NCBI GenBank assembly: GCA_964540795.1
Contig: CAZINX010000002.1
Span: 124,001 to 188,000, forward strand
Direction of reading: 5' to 3'
Length of the DNA: 64,000 bases
DNA from: Dichotomicrobium sp964540795
GTDB lineage: Bacteria > Pseudomonadota > Alphaproteobacteria > Rhizobiales > Rhodomicrobiaceae
The position numbers were made by a program, and so were the translations under genes. The notes under the pieces were generated by a model. It had not been told where the DNA came from, did not search any database, and saw only the letters and a program-made list of their open reading frames with translations. Below, piece after piece: positions 26,997 to 35,607 of this stretch (positions are counted from its first letter, which is position 1; each line of letters begins with the position of its first letter).

Positions 26997-28162
26997 GCGA
27001 AACCGAGACGAAAAAACCGGGCCTGTTCGGCCGCCTGTTCCGCGGCGGCGAGCGCGAGAAGCCGGCGGAAACACCGGAAGCGCCGGAAGCCGAGCCGCAG
27101 CAGCCAGCGGAGGAGCCGGCTGAAGAACGCGCCGCCGAGGCGGAAGCGGCGGAAGCCGAGCCCGAAGCGGAAGCCGTCGCGCCCGAGCCCGCTGCCGGCA
27201 CAGCGGAAGCCGAGCCTGAGCCGGCGCCAGAACCCGCGCAGCAGAAAAAGGGCTGGTTCGCGCGCCTCAAAGACGGGCTGACCAAGACCTCATCGCGCCT
27301 GTCCGAGGGCGTCACCTCCATCTTCGCCAAGCGCAAGCTGGACGACGACACGCTGGAGGAGTTGGAGGACCTGCTGATTCAGGCCGATCTCGGCGTCGAA
27401 ACTTCGATGCGAATCACCGAACGTCTGGCGGACGAGAAATACGACAAGGAGATCAGCCCGGAGGAGGTGCGCGCGGTGCTGGCCGCCGAGGTCGCCAGGA
27501 CGCTGGAGCCGGTCGCCCATCCGCTGCGTATCGAGCCTGGCCGGAAGCCCCATGTCATGCTGGTCGTCGGCGTCAACGGCACCGGCAAGACCACGACCAT
27601 CGGCAAGTTCGCCCGCAAATTCGCCGACGAGGGCAAAAGCGTGATTCTCGCCGCCGGCGATACCTTCCGCGCCGCTGCCGTCGAGCAGCTGAAGATCTGG
27701 GGCGAACGCGTCGGCGCGCCGGTCGTCACCCGGCAGATCGGCGCGGACGCCGCCGGGCTGGCCTTTGATGCGCTCCAGCAGGCGCGGGAGGAAGGGCGCG
27801 ACGTACTGATGATCGACACGGCGGGGCGGCTGCAGAACAAGGCGGACCTGATGGCCGAACTGGAGAAAATCATCCGCGTGATCCGCAAACTCGACGAGAC
27901 CGCGCCGCACACCGTCCTGCTCACGCTGGACGCGACGACCGGGCAAAACGCCTTGCAGCAGGTGGAGGTCTTCAAGAACACCGCCGGGGTCACAGGCGTC
28001 GTCATGACCAAACTGGACGGCACCGCGCGAGGCGGCATCCTTGTGTCCATCGCCGCGAAGCACAAACTCCCGGTTTACGCGATCGGCGTCGGCGAGGGCG
28101 TGGAGGATCTGCAGCCCTTCGAGCCGGAGGAATTCGCCCGAGCTGTGGCGGGGATCGCCTAG
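26993..28162 (+). CDS. ftsY: Signal recognition particle receptor FtsY
   Basis: FtsY docks SRP-ribosome complexes at the inner membrane. The 389-residue protein has an acidic Glu/Ala/Pro-rich A region (about residues 25-85), then the NG GTPase with G1 VGVNGTGKTTTIGKFA, DTFRAAAVEQL, DTAGRLQNK and TKLDGTARGG. The start is GTG at 26993, overlapping the mtaB stop in GTGA; the longer frame back to 26918 lies inside mtaB. The A region probably mediates membrane association. Order dapF-mtaB-ftsY-yciB recurs in alphaproteobacteria. Confidence 0.97.
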   Translation: MSETETKKPGLFGRLFRGGEREKPAETPEAPEAEPQQPAEEPAEERAAEAEAAEAEPEAEAVAPEPAAGTAEAEPEPAPEPAQQKKGWFARLKDGLTKTSSRLSEGVTSIFAKRKLDDDTLEELEDLLIQADLGVETSMRITERLADEKYDKEISPEEVRAVLAAEVARTLEPVAHPLRIEPGRKPHVMLVVGVNGTGKTTTIGKFARKFADEGKSVILAAGDTFRAAAVEQLKIWGERVGAPVVTRQIGADAAGLAFDALQQAREEGRDVLMIDTAGRLQNKADLMAELEKIIRVIRKLDETAPHTVLLTLDATTGQNALQQVEVFKNTAGVTGVVMTKLDGTARGGILVSIAAKHKLPVYAIGVGEGVEDLQPFEPEEFARAVAGIA

Positions 28163-28186
28163 TGCATCGAGACAACGGAGCCTTTG

Positions 28187-28795
28187 ATGACAGATACGCC
28201 GCCTAGCCAGATCGAAGGCATGTCGCCCGCCAAGCAGGGGTTGAAACTGCTCGTCGAGATCGGCCCGCTGGTCGTCTTCTTCATCGCCAATTCGCGATAC
28301 GACATATTCGTCGCCACGGGCGCGTTCATGGCTGCAACGGCCGCCTCGCTCATCGCCAGCCGGCTGATCTTTCATCGCGTCCCGGCCATGCCGCTGGTCA
28401 CGGGCATTTTCGTGTTCATCATGGGCGGGCTGACACTTTATCTCCATGATGAACTGTTTATTAAGCTCAAGCCGACGATCGTGAACGTTCTGTTTGCGTC
28501 GATCCTGCTGGGCGGGCTGGCCTACGGGGTCTCGCTTCTGAAATACCTGTTCAGCGACGTTTTCCAGCTGCTGGACGAAGGCTGGCGGAAACTGACCTTG
28601 CGATGGGCGCTGTTTTTCCTGTTTCTGGCCGTGTTGAACGAGATCGTCTGGCGCTTCTTTTCGACGGATTTCTGGGTCGCCTTCAAGGTGTTCGGCGTGT
28701 TCCCGTTGACGCTCATATTCAGCATCATGCAGCTGGGGCTAATGCAACGCTATCAGATCGACCCGAGCAAAAAGCGCGAGCTGGCCTCGCAATGA
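28187..28795 (+). CDS. yciB: YciB/IspZ-family inner membrane protein
   Basis: The 202-residue protein has about five or six hydrophobic helices (for example PLVVFFIANSRYDIF, LVTGIFVFIMGGLTLYL and ALFFLFLAVLNEIVWRFF) and matches YciB (septation protein A), which affects envelope integrity and division in enterobacteria. The NSRYDIFVATG and NEIVWRF segments are conserved in the family. The ATG at 28187 was chosen over an adjacent TTG. The envC-like start overlaps its stop in ATGA. Confidence 0.92.
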   Translation: MTDTPPSQIEGMSPAKQGLKLLVEIGPLVVFFIANSRYDIFVATGAFMAATAASLIASRLIFHRVPAMPLVTGIFVFIMGGLTLYLHDELFIKLKPTIVNVLFASILLGGLAYGVSLLKYLFSDVFQLLDEGWRKLTLRWALFFLFLAVLNEIVWRFFSTDFWVAFKVFGVFPLTLIFSIMQLGLMQRYQIDPSKKRELASQ

Positions 28796-30150
28796 GCACG
28801 ATGCTGCGCGGGACCATCATGACTTTCTCGCGCGCCATCGCTCTGGCCGGCCTGCTGGTCGCCGCGCCCGCCGCCGCGCAGAACGTCCCGCCGCCAGAGC
28901 CGAACCCGGACCGCCGGACCCTCGGGCTGACTGACGAGGACAAGCAGGCGCTTTCCCCGGATCAGGCCCGCCAGCTCTACCAGCAGCACGAACGCCGGCT
29001 CGACCGCATTCAGGGCGAGCGCGTGGAAGTCGAAGAGACCGTCGGCGCGACCGAAGTGGAGCGCGCACGGCTGAATGAGCGGCTTCTGGAAGCCGCGCGC
29101 AAATCCGCCGACAGCGAGCAGCGGCTGAGCGCGCTGGAAGAGGAAATGGCCGCGTTGCGTGCCGATGAAGGCGCCATCCGGCGGCAGTTGCGCGAGCAGC
29201 ACCGCGAGATCGGCGATCTTCTCGCCGTCATGCAGCGCATGGGCCGGGAGCCGCCCCCGGTGATGGTGACGCAGCGCGAGGACGCCCTGCGAATGGTCAG
29301 AAGCGGAATGCTTCTCAACAGTTTCTTTCCGGCGCTGCGCTCGCGCGCGGACAGTCTGGCGAGCCGTCTGTCCGAACTCACCCGCGTGCTGACGGAGAAA
29401 CAGCGGCGCGCCGAGCAGCTTGCCGCGGAGAAGGACGAGATGGAGCGGCTGCGCGCGCGGACCCAGGAGCTGATCGCCGAAAAACGCCAGCGCCTGAAGG
29501 AGCAGCGCGCCCGGCTCGATGCGCTCGATCGTGCGGCCGAACGTCACGCGGCGACGATTTCAGACCTGGGCGAGCTTCTTCAGACGCTTGACGAGGAAGT
29601 CGCCGCGCGCACCGGCCTGGGCGACTATGAGGAGGAACTGCAGTCCGGCGAGATCGTCGAGTTGAAGCCGCGCGCGAAACAGGCGGCCTTCGTCCAGCCC
29701 GGCCGGATGAAGCCTGCGGTGCCGTTCGCGCAGGCCAAGGGCCTGTTGATGTTGCCGGCCTCCGGACCGATCGTGCGCGACTTCGCAGACGAGGACGACC
29801 TCGGCATCGAATCGAAGGGCGTGTCGATCGAAACGCGCGCGCGCGCCCAGGTTGTCTCGCCGGCGGACGGTTGGGTGAGCTATGCGGGCGAATTCCGCTC
29901 CTACGGGCAACTCTTGATTATTAATGCCGGTGGCGGGTATCATATTCTTCTAGCGGGCATGGAAGAAATCTATGTCAGACGAGGTCAGTTTGTCCTCTCC
30001 GGAGAGCCTGTCGCATCCATGGGCGAAGCCAGTGCTTCGGAAGACCGCTCTGGAAACGAGGCGCGCCCGTCACTTTATGTCGAATTCCGGAAAGACGAAA
30101 AGCCCATCGATCCGAAGCCTTGGTGGGCTTCCGAGTTAGCAAAAGGCTGA
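28792..30150 (+). CDS. envC: EnvC-like murein hydrolase activator (degenerate LytM)
   Basis: The 452-residue protein has a signal peptide ending near AAAQ (about residue 30), a long coiled coil (about 60-260, rich in Glu/Arg/Ala/Leu) and a C-terminal M23/LytM domain (about 330-450). Metal ligands are lost: the usual HxH segment reads INAGGGYHILLAGM and the LHFE segment reads LYVEF. It should therefore activate amidases rather than cut peptidoglycan, as EnvC does during septal splitting. It starts at ATG 28792 within the yciB stop; another ATG at 28819 would also leave a signal peptide. ctpA follows 5 bp later. Confidence 0.88.
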   Translation: MSTMLRGTIMTFSRAIALAGLLVAAPAAAQNVPPPEPNPDRRTLGLTDEDKQALSPDQARQLYQQHERRLDRIQGERVEVEETVGATEVERARLNERLLEAARKSADSEQRLSALEEEMAALRADEGAIRRQLREQHREIGDLLAVMQRMGREPPPVMVTQREDALRMVRSGMLLNSFFPALRSRADSLASRLSELTRVLTEKQRRAEQLAAEKDEMERLRARTQELIAEKRQRLKEQRARLDALDRAAERHAATISDLGELLQTLDEEVAARTGLGDYEEELQSGEIVELKPRAKQAAFVQPGRMKPAVPFAQAKGLLMLPASGPIVRDFADEDDLGIESKGVSIETRARAQVVSPADGWVSYAGEFRSYGQLLIINAGGGYHILLAGMEEIYVRRGQFVLSGEPVASMGEASASEDRSGNEARPSLYVEFRKDEKPIDPKPWWASELAKG

Positions 30151-30155
30151 AGACT

Positions 30156-31493
30156 ATGCGCAAGTCCCAGATCGTCGTGTGGGTCTTTCTGATCGTGGCC
30201 GGAATCGTTGCCGGAAACACGGTCCTGAACCTGTCCCGCACTCATGAGGCCGTTGCCGCGAACTCCGAAATCTATCGTCAGCTCGACTTGTTCGGCGAAG
30301 TGCTGGAGCGCGTGCGCGCCGACTACGTTGAGGCACCCGACGACCGGGAACTGATCGAGGCGGCCATCAACGGCATGCTGTCCGGCCTTGATCCGCATTC
30401 GGCGTATCTCAGCCCGAAGAATTTCCGCGAGATGCAGGTGCAGACCCGCGGCGAGTTCGGCGGACTCGGCATCGAGGTGACGATGGAGAACGACGTCGTG
30501 AAGGTTGTCTCGCCGATCGCCAACACGCCCGCGGAAGAAGCTGGACTGCTGGCGGGGGATTACATCACGCATCTGGACGGCGATTCGATTCGCGGCCTGA
30601 CGCTGAGCGAGGCGGTCGAGAAGATGCGCGGGCCGGTCGACAGCGAGATCGTGCTGACTGTGGTCCGCGAGGGCATGAACGAGCCGTTCGATGTCCGCAT
30701 CGAGCGCGACATCATCCGCATCACGCCCGTGAGCTACGAGATCGAGGACGATATCGGCTATCTGAGGGTCAAGACCTTCAACGAGCAGACCTATGACGAG
30801 TTGCGCGACGCGATTTCAAGCGTCCAGGACGAGTTGGGCGAGGAGTTGAGGGGTTACATCCTCGACCTGCGCAACAACCCCGGCGGGCTGCTGGACCAGG
30901 CGATCGCGGTGTCCGACGCTTTTCTCGATCAGGGAGCGATCGTGCTCACGCGCGGGCGCAAGAGCAGCGAATCGCAGCGCGCCTCGGCGAAGGGCGGCGA
31001 TCTGGCCGCGGGCAAGCCCATCGTGGTGCTGATCAACGGCGGCTCCGCCTCGGCGTCGGAGATCGTGGCTGGCGCGCTGCAGGACCAGGAGCGCGCGGAA
31101 GTCGTCGGCTCGCGCTCCTTCGGCAAGGGCTCGGTCCAGACCATCATCCCGCTCGGCAGCGACGGGGCCATCCGCCTGACCACCGCGCGCTATTACACTC
31201 CTTCCGGCCGCTCGATTCAGGCCAAGGGCATTTCGCCGGACTATGCCATCAAGCAGGAATTGCCCGAGGAGATGAAGGACCGGCTGACCACGCCGCGCGG
31301 CGAGGCGGCCCTGCGCGGGCATTTGAGTTCGGAGGATGGCGAGGAGACGTCCGGCAGCGTCGCCTATGTCCCGAAGGATAAGGAAAAGGACACGCAGCTG
31401 CAGTTCGCCATCGACCTGCTGAACGGCGAAGTCCCGGAAGAGCAGGAAAAGGCGCAGAACACGGCCGCGCCGGATCGGGAGGCTGCGAACTGA
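30156..31493 (+). CDS. ctpA: Carboxyl-terminal processing protease, S41 family
   Basis: CtpA-type proteases cleave envelope proteins near their C-termini, and some degrade peptidoglycan hydrolases. The 445-residue protein has an N-terminal membrane anchor (IVVWVFLIVAGIVAG), a PDZ domain (about 90-165) and an S41 domain with catalytic Ser in NGGSASASEIVAG and Lys in SFGKGSVQT. The ATG at 30156 lies 5 bp after the envC-like stop. The pair suggests joint control of septal peptidoglycan turnover. The C-terminal 70 residues are charged and low in complexity. Confidence 0.95.
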   Translation: MRKSQIVVWVFLIVAGIVAGNTVLNLSRTHEAVAANSEIYRQLDLFGEVLERVRADYVEAPDDRELIEAAINGMLSGLDPHSAYLSPKNFREMQVQTRGEFGGLGIEVTMENDVVKVVSPIANTPAEEAGLLAGDYITHLDGDSIRGLTLSEAVEKMRGPVDSEIVLTVVREGMNEPFDVRIERDIIRITPVSYEIEDDIGYLRVKTFNEQTYDELRDAISSVQDELGEELRGYILDLRNNPGGLLDQAIAVSDAFLDQGAIVLTRGRKSSESQRASAKGGDLAAGKPIVVLINGGSASASEIVAGALQDQERAEVVGSRSFGKGSVQTIIPLGSDGAIRLTTARYYTPSGRSIQAKGISPDYAIKQELPEEMKDRLTTPRGEAALRGHLSSEDGEETSGSVAYVPKDKEKDTQLQFAIDLLNGEVPEEQEKAQNTAAPDREAAN

Positions 31494-31591
31494 AGCCGAA
31501 CCTTTGCCGCAGCGGTCCACAGCTTTATGGGCGTCTCGCCTTGTTCTCGACCGGGCAAAGCGCTTATAGCGTAAGACGTGGAACGACCATG

Positions 31592-31632
31592 GGGACACGC
31601 GCAGATTGCAACAGGCGGATCGCGCGTGTCCC
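31592..31632 (+). other. Stem-loop in the ctpA-yibQ gap
   Basis: GGGACACGCGC (31592-31602) and GCGCGTGTCCC (31622-31632) form a perfect 11-bp stem with a 19-nt loop in the 258-bp gap between ctpA and yibQ. No T-tract follows, so it is not a classical terminator; it may be an mRNA 3'-end or processing structure. Confidence 0.45.
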
Positions 31633-31751
31633 TGGCGTTCCCGGGCCGTGAGGCCAGAAAAGTCTAGCGCGGCGGCATACGGCGGCAGGACCGCCCAACC
31701 AAGCGCGCCGGATCGCGCTCCGGCGTGAAAGCGGTGAAACCGGGGGGCATT

Positions 31752-33419
31752 ATGAGGGCTTTGCTTTTCACGGTGTTTGGCGTGTTTTTCGCGGCCACGG
31801 CCGGCGTTGCGTATCTGGCGCTGTCGCCGGCCCCGGAACGGTCTTCCGATTCCCTCAAGCTGGTCATCGAAACCGGCTCCATCCCCGAACGCCAGACGGC
31901 GGGGGCGGACACAGATGCGCCGACCGGCGCGCTCGACAGCGAACCGGCCTCCGACGGGAGCGAGAACCGGCCGTCGCTGGATGAGGTGATCGCCGCCCGG
32001 CTGCAGCAAGCCGGACAGCGCGAGCCTGCGGACGCATCCCCAGCCGGAGATGAGAGCGCTGAACCCTCCAGCGGGATCGCCGCTCAATCGGGCGAGACCG
32101 CAAGCGAAACCAGCGACGCCGGGAATACCGCAGAGCCGAGCGGCGCGGCCAGCGCAACGGCGGAAACGGGTTTCGAGGCCCCCGCCACGGCCAGCGCGCC
32201 GCCGGGCACGGTCTCGATCACCCAGATGCTTGCCGCCGAACTCAACAAGGATGACGATGACAGCGGCGCTTCTGAAGGCGCTTCCCAAAGCGCTTCCGAA
32301 GACACCGCGCAAGAGGCGTCGGCTGCACCGCGCGACGGCGAGGCGCAGCCAGAACCGGCCGGGCAGCCGGCATCCGACAGCGCCAAATCCGCGGGGCGCC
32401 TGCCGCAAGCCGCCGACAACGAGCTGGCGGCCGGACCGGCCAGCAACGCCGCGACGCCGGCGAACGCCGATAGCGGCCAGCCGTCCCGATCCGCCTCCGG
32501 CACCGAGATCGCGGCGCTCGACCCGGAGATCGCGGAAGCCAATCCGCCGGATGCGCAGTCAGCGGATAGGGCCGCGCCCGAGACGACGCAGGAGCGGCCG
32601 CCTGCCGAACCGGAAGAGACGGCGGCGCAGCCGGAAGACCAGCCGGAAAACCTCCCAAGGTCCCTGTCGGCCGCGGAAGCTCCGGCCCTGCCCCGCCAGC
32701 GCGGCGATTTCGCCGTCAAGGGCCGCATCGCGCTGATCGTGCGCGGGCTTGGCGTGGACTCCGGCTTGACCGAGCGTGCGATCGCGCAAATGCCGCACCA
32801 GGTCGCCATGGGGTTCGTGCCTTATGGGGACGATCTCCCGACCTGGACACGGCGCGCCCAGGCCGACCGGCACGACATCCTGATCCAGATACCGCTGGAG
32901 CCAGAGGGCTATCCCGAGACCAATCCGGGGCCGCACACGCTGCTGACATCGCTGTCCATCGACGAGAACCTCGAACATCTGGACTGGCTGCTGGACCGCT
33001 TTGACGGCGTCACCGGGGTGACGAACTACCTGGGCGACAAATTCGCCTCATCGCCCGGCTCCTTCGCGCCGATGCTGATGGAACTGAAGGCCCGCGACCT
33101 GCTCTATGTCGATGACAGCAAGGCGGCCAACGCCACGACCCGGCAACTCGCCCGCCAGGTTTCGCTGGCCTACTCGGTCGCGGATATCGTGATCGACGCC
33201 GAACGTGAGCCGGAAGCGATCGCGCGAAATCTGGAAGCGTTGGAGACGCAGGCGCGCGAGGACGGCGCGGTGGTCGCGATTGCTCACGCCCATGACGCCA
33301 CCCTGTCCGCGCTGGAAAGCTGGCTCGAAAAGCTGAACGATAGGGGGCTGGCGCTGGTGCCGATCACTGATCTGGTGGCCCCGCCGACGCCGCGCGTTTC
33401 GCAATCCACCGGCGGATAG
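31752..33419 (+). CDS. yibQ: Divergent polysaccharide deacetylase (YibQ family) with long disordered linker
   Basis: The 555-residue protein has one N-terminal transmembrane segment (about residues 5-25), an acidic Ala/Ser/Glu/Pro-rich linker of nearly 290 residues with no clear fold, and a C-terminal divergent polysaccharide deacetylase domain starting near GRIALIVRGLGVDSG. Conserved pieces are LIQIPLEPEGYPETNPGPHT, GVTNYLGDKFASS and VVAIAHAHDATL. The family is periplasmic and its reaction is not well defined. The ATG at 31752 has GGGGGG before it; a GTG at 31725 would add nine residues. rppH starts 3 bp downstream. Confidence 0.88.
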   Translation: MRALLFTVFGVFFAATAGVAYLALSPAPERSSDSLKLVIETGSIPERQTAGADTDAPTGALDSEPASDGSENRPSLDEVIAARLQQAGQREPADASPAGDESAEPSSGIAAQSGETASETSDAGNTAEPSGAASATAETGFEAPATASAPPGTVSITQMLAAELNKDDDDSGASEGASQSASEDTAQEASAAPRDGEAQPEPAGQPASDSAKSAGRLPQAADNELAAGPASNAATPANADSGQPSRSASGTEIAALDPEIAEANPPDAQSADRAAPETTQERPPAEPEETAAQPEDQPENLPRSLSAAEAPALPRQRGDFAVKGRIALIVRGLGVDSGLTERAIAQMPHQVAMGFVPYGDDLPTWTRRAQADRHDILIQIPLEPEGYPETNPGPHTLLTSLSIDENLEHLDWLLDRFDGVTGVTNYLGDKFASSPGSFAPMLMELKARDLLYVDDSKAANATTRQLARQVSLAYSVADIVIDAEREPEAIARNLEALETQAREDGAVVAIAHAHDATLSALESWLEKLNDRGLALVPITDLVAPPTPRVSQSTGG

Positions 33420-33422
33420 CCC

Positions 33423-33959
33423 ATGCCCGATCCCGCCTCCATGCCATACCGCTCCTGCGTCGCCGTGATGCTGTTCAACGACGCGTGCGATGTCTGGATG
33501 GGCCGGCGGGTGCCAAAATGGGACAAGGGCGCGCTGGGGTCGCCCTGGCAATGCCCGCAAGGCGGCATCGACCCCGGCGAGGACCCGGAAAAAGCTGCCC
33601 ATCGCGAACTGCTGGAAGAAATTGGCTCCAACAACGCCGAAGTCCTCGCGCAGGCGCGCGACTGGCACACCTATGACCTGCCCTATGAGGCGCTCGGCGT
33701 TGCGCTCGGCGGCAAATACCGCGGCCAGAACCAGAAATGGTTCGCCATGCGCTTCCTCGGCGACGAAAGCGAGATCAACCTGATCCCGCCGCCGCCGCAC
33801 AAGCAGGAATTCGACGCCTGGCGCTGGGTGCCGATGGATGCGGTGCCTGAACTGGTCGTGCCGTTCAAGCGCGATGTCTACGCAACCGTGATCGCGGAAT
33901 TCGGCCCCATCGTCACACAAAAACTCGGGCTTGCCCCTCGCGCGGCCGGTCGCCCCTGA
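33423..33959 (+). CDS. rppH: RNA pyrophosphohydrolase
   Basis: RppH removes pyrophosphate from the 5' end of mRNAs and starts their decay. The 178-residue protein has the Nudix box from Gly-47 to Gly-68, including PGEDPEKAAHRELLEEIG with REx2EE metal ligands. WQCPQGGID and the later WRWVPMDAVPELVVPFKR match the RppH/NudH subfamily. It starts 3 bp after yibQ; envC-ctpA-yibQ-rppH is a common alphaproteobacterial order. It may be translated from the upstream transcript. Confidence 0.96.
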   Translation: MPDPASMPYRSCVAVMLFNDACDVWMGRRVPKWDKGALGSPWQCPQGGIDPGEDPEKAAHRELLEEIGSNNAEVLAQARDWHTYDLPYEALGVALGGKYRGQNQKWFAMRFLGDESEINLIPPPPHKQEFDAWRWVPMDAVPELVVPFKRDVYATVIAEFGPIVTQKLGLAPRAAGRP

Positions 33960-34064
33960 ACCGCCCCAGAACAAATCACCCGTTAGCAAACTCTTTACCT
34001 GCGCCCCCGCGCATTAACTCATAATTTTCGTTACATTCGATACGCATTGTCGATGACTTCTCAA

Positions 34065-34079
34065 TTAAACTGCGCTTAA
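34065..34079 (+). promoter_or_regulatory. CtrA-type binding site upstream of the Flp pilin gene
   Basis: The site is a perfect TTAA-N7-TTAA (TTAAACTGCGCTTAA), the consensus recognised by CtrA in Caulobacter and relatives; the consensus often ends TTAAC, here TTAAG. It lies about 115 bp upstream of the pilin ATG. A separate TTAAC half-site is at 34014-34018. pilA is a CtrA target in Caulobacter, and a DivL homologue is encoded in this window, so regulation by CtrA is likely but not shown. Confidence 0.65.
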
Positions 34080-34139
34080 GCGTTAGCGCCTAGCGTCGTT
34101 TCCATCAAAAGGCTTTCACAAAACAACGATCATTTTTCA

Positions 34140-34164
34140 GACGCCCTGAAAACGCGCGGGCGTC
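34140..34164 (+). other. Stem-loop in the pilin 5' leader
   Basis: GACGCCC (34140-34146) and GGGCGTC (34158-34164) can form a perfect 7-bp hairpin with an 11-nt loop, ending 29 bp before the pilin ATG and just ahead of its ribosome binding site (GGGAG). It could stabilise this highly expressed message; the function is inferred. Confidence 0.4.
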
Positions 34165-34193
34165 CTTCACAGCCTTGGTGGGAGTACGAAACG

Positions 34194-34379
34194 ATGAAAC
34201 GACAGCTTCTGCGCTTCTGGCGCGACGAGTCGGGCGCGACCTCGATCGAATACGGGCTGATCGCCGCGGGAATCGGGGTCGCGGTCATCACACTGATCGG
34301 CCAGGCCGGCGATGACCTTCAGGCGCTGCTCGGGCGCATCAAGGACCAGATCATGAACGTCAACGGCGCGGCCAACTGA
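34194..34379 (+). CDS. Flp/Fap-type pilin subunit
   Basis: The 61-residue protein is a typical Flp pilin: a short basic N-terminus, the junction DESGATSIEYGLIAAGIGV with the conserved Glu and Tyr at the start of the mature hydrophobic helix, and a small C-terminal tail. Tad machinery would assemble it after CpaA cleavage near the Gly in ESGA. A CtrA-type box and a leader hairpin lie upstream. No tad genes are beside it; the CpaA-like peptidase is at 8519-9013. Confidence 0.93.
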   Translation: MKRQLLRFWRDESGATSIEYGLIAAGIGVAVITLIGQAGDDLQALLGRIKDQIMNVNGAAN

Positions 34380-34405
34380 CGGCGCGGTCGCGCCCGTCCC
34401 CCGGC

Positions 34406-35392
34406 TCAGGCGCGCACGTCGATGACCATGCGCCCACGCACCTCGCCTTTCAGGATGGCGCTTGCGAGGCGCGGCACATCGCTCAGCGGCGCGGTCTGGG
34501 TCATGACCCGCAGCTTGTCCATTGGCAGGTCTTTGGCAATGCGCGCCCAGGCGCGCTCCCGCCGGTCCGCCGGACAAAGCACCGAATCGATGCCGAGCAG
34601 ATTGACGCCGCGCAGCAGGAACGGCATCACGGTGGTCTCCAGCTTCGGACCGCCGGCCAGCCCGACCGCTGCCACCGAGCCGCCGTAATGCAGTTGCGAC
34701 AGCACACGGCCCAGCACCTTGCCGCCCACCGCATCGATGCAGCCAGCCCAGCGCTCCGCCTCCAGCGGGCGCGGGTCGCCTTCCAGAAAGCTCTCCCGCG
34801 CGACGATCTCCACCGCGCCAAGCCCGGTCAGATAATCCGCCTCGCTGGTCCGCCCGGTGAGCGCGACGGGGCGATAACCGCAAGCGGCGAGGGTCGCGAT
34901 CGCCACGGAGCCGACGCCGCCGGACGCACCCGTGACGAGCACATCGCCGCTATCACTCCGCAGCCCGTGCTCCTCCAGTGCTAGGATGGCCAGCATGGCG
35001 GTGAAGCCCGCCGTGCCGACGGCCATAGCATCGAAGGTGGACAAGCCTTCGGGGATCGGCGTCAGCCACGCGCCCTTCACCCGCGCCTTCTCGGCATAAC
35101 CGCCCCAGTGCCGCTCCCCGACATGCCAGCCGGTCAGCAGCACCTTGTCGCCCGGCTTGAAGCGCGGGTTGCTGCTCTCGTCCACCGTGCCGGCGAGATC
35201 GATGCCGGGAATATGCGGGTAGGTGCGCACGAGCTTGCCAAGCCCGCTCACGACCATGCCGTCCTTGTAATTGAGGGTGGAGTAGTCCACCGCGACCGTA
35301 ACATCGCCTTCGGGCAAGGCGTTATCATCGACCTCGGCGACGGATGCCATGATGCGTCCGTCCGTCTCATCCAGCCGCAGCGCTCGGAACAT
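34406..35392 (-). CDS. acuI: YhdH/AcuI-family quinone oxidoreductase (acrylyl-CoA reductase-like)
   Basis: This 328-residue medium-chain dehydrogenase/reductase has no structural zinc site and binds NADPH at VTGASGGVGSVAIATLA. STLNYKDGMVVSGLGK and HIPGIDLAGTV match the YhdH/AcuI group, which includes acryloyl-CoA reductases used in DMSP or propionate-related metabolism. The substrate cannot be proven from sequence. The ATG at 35392 (MFRALRLDET) is the family start; a longer frame to 35416 is unlikely. It converges on the Flp pilin gene. Confidence 0.88.
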   Translation of the reverse strand: MFRALRLDETDGRIMASVAEVDDNALPEGDVTVAVDYSTLNYKDGMVVSGLGKLVRTYPHIPGIDLAGTVDESSNPRFKPGDKVLLTGWHVGERHWGGYAEKARVKGAWLTPIPEGLSTFDAMAVGTAGFTAMLAILALEEHGLRSDSGDVLVTGASGGVGSVAIATLAACGYRPVALTGRTSEADYLTGLGAVEIVARESFLEGDPRPLEAERWAGCIDAVGGKVLGRVLSQLHYGGSVAAVGLAGGPKLETTVMPFLLRGVNLLGIDSVLCPADRRERAWARIAKDLPMDKLRVMTQTAPLSDVPRLASAILKGEVRGRMVIDVRA

Positions 35393-35607
35393 GGCTATCG
35401 CCTCCCGGTTGCACATCTTTCGTGTCCGCGGTGATACGTTGCTCCGGCGTTTTCGTCAAACCGCGTTGCAGCGCGCTGAGGAAAGATCGGCGTCGGGCAT
35501 TGGCGGCGCGCGAGTCCGCCGCTATTTTACACGGTCAGGGTGTTCAGGCCCGGTTCAGGCCCGATTTCACACTTTTCGCGAAAAACCTCAAGCCAGTTGG
35601 ATTGTGA

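Noticed and set aside
28792..30150. Active M23 peptidase
   Set aside because: The HxH and LHFE metal ligands are missing, so it is an activator-like LytM domain.
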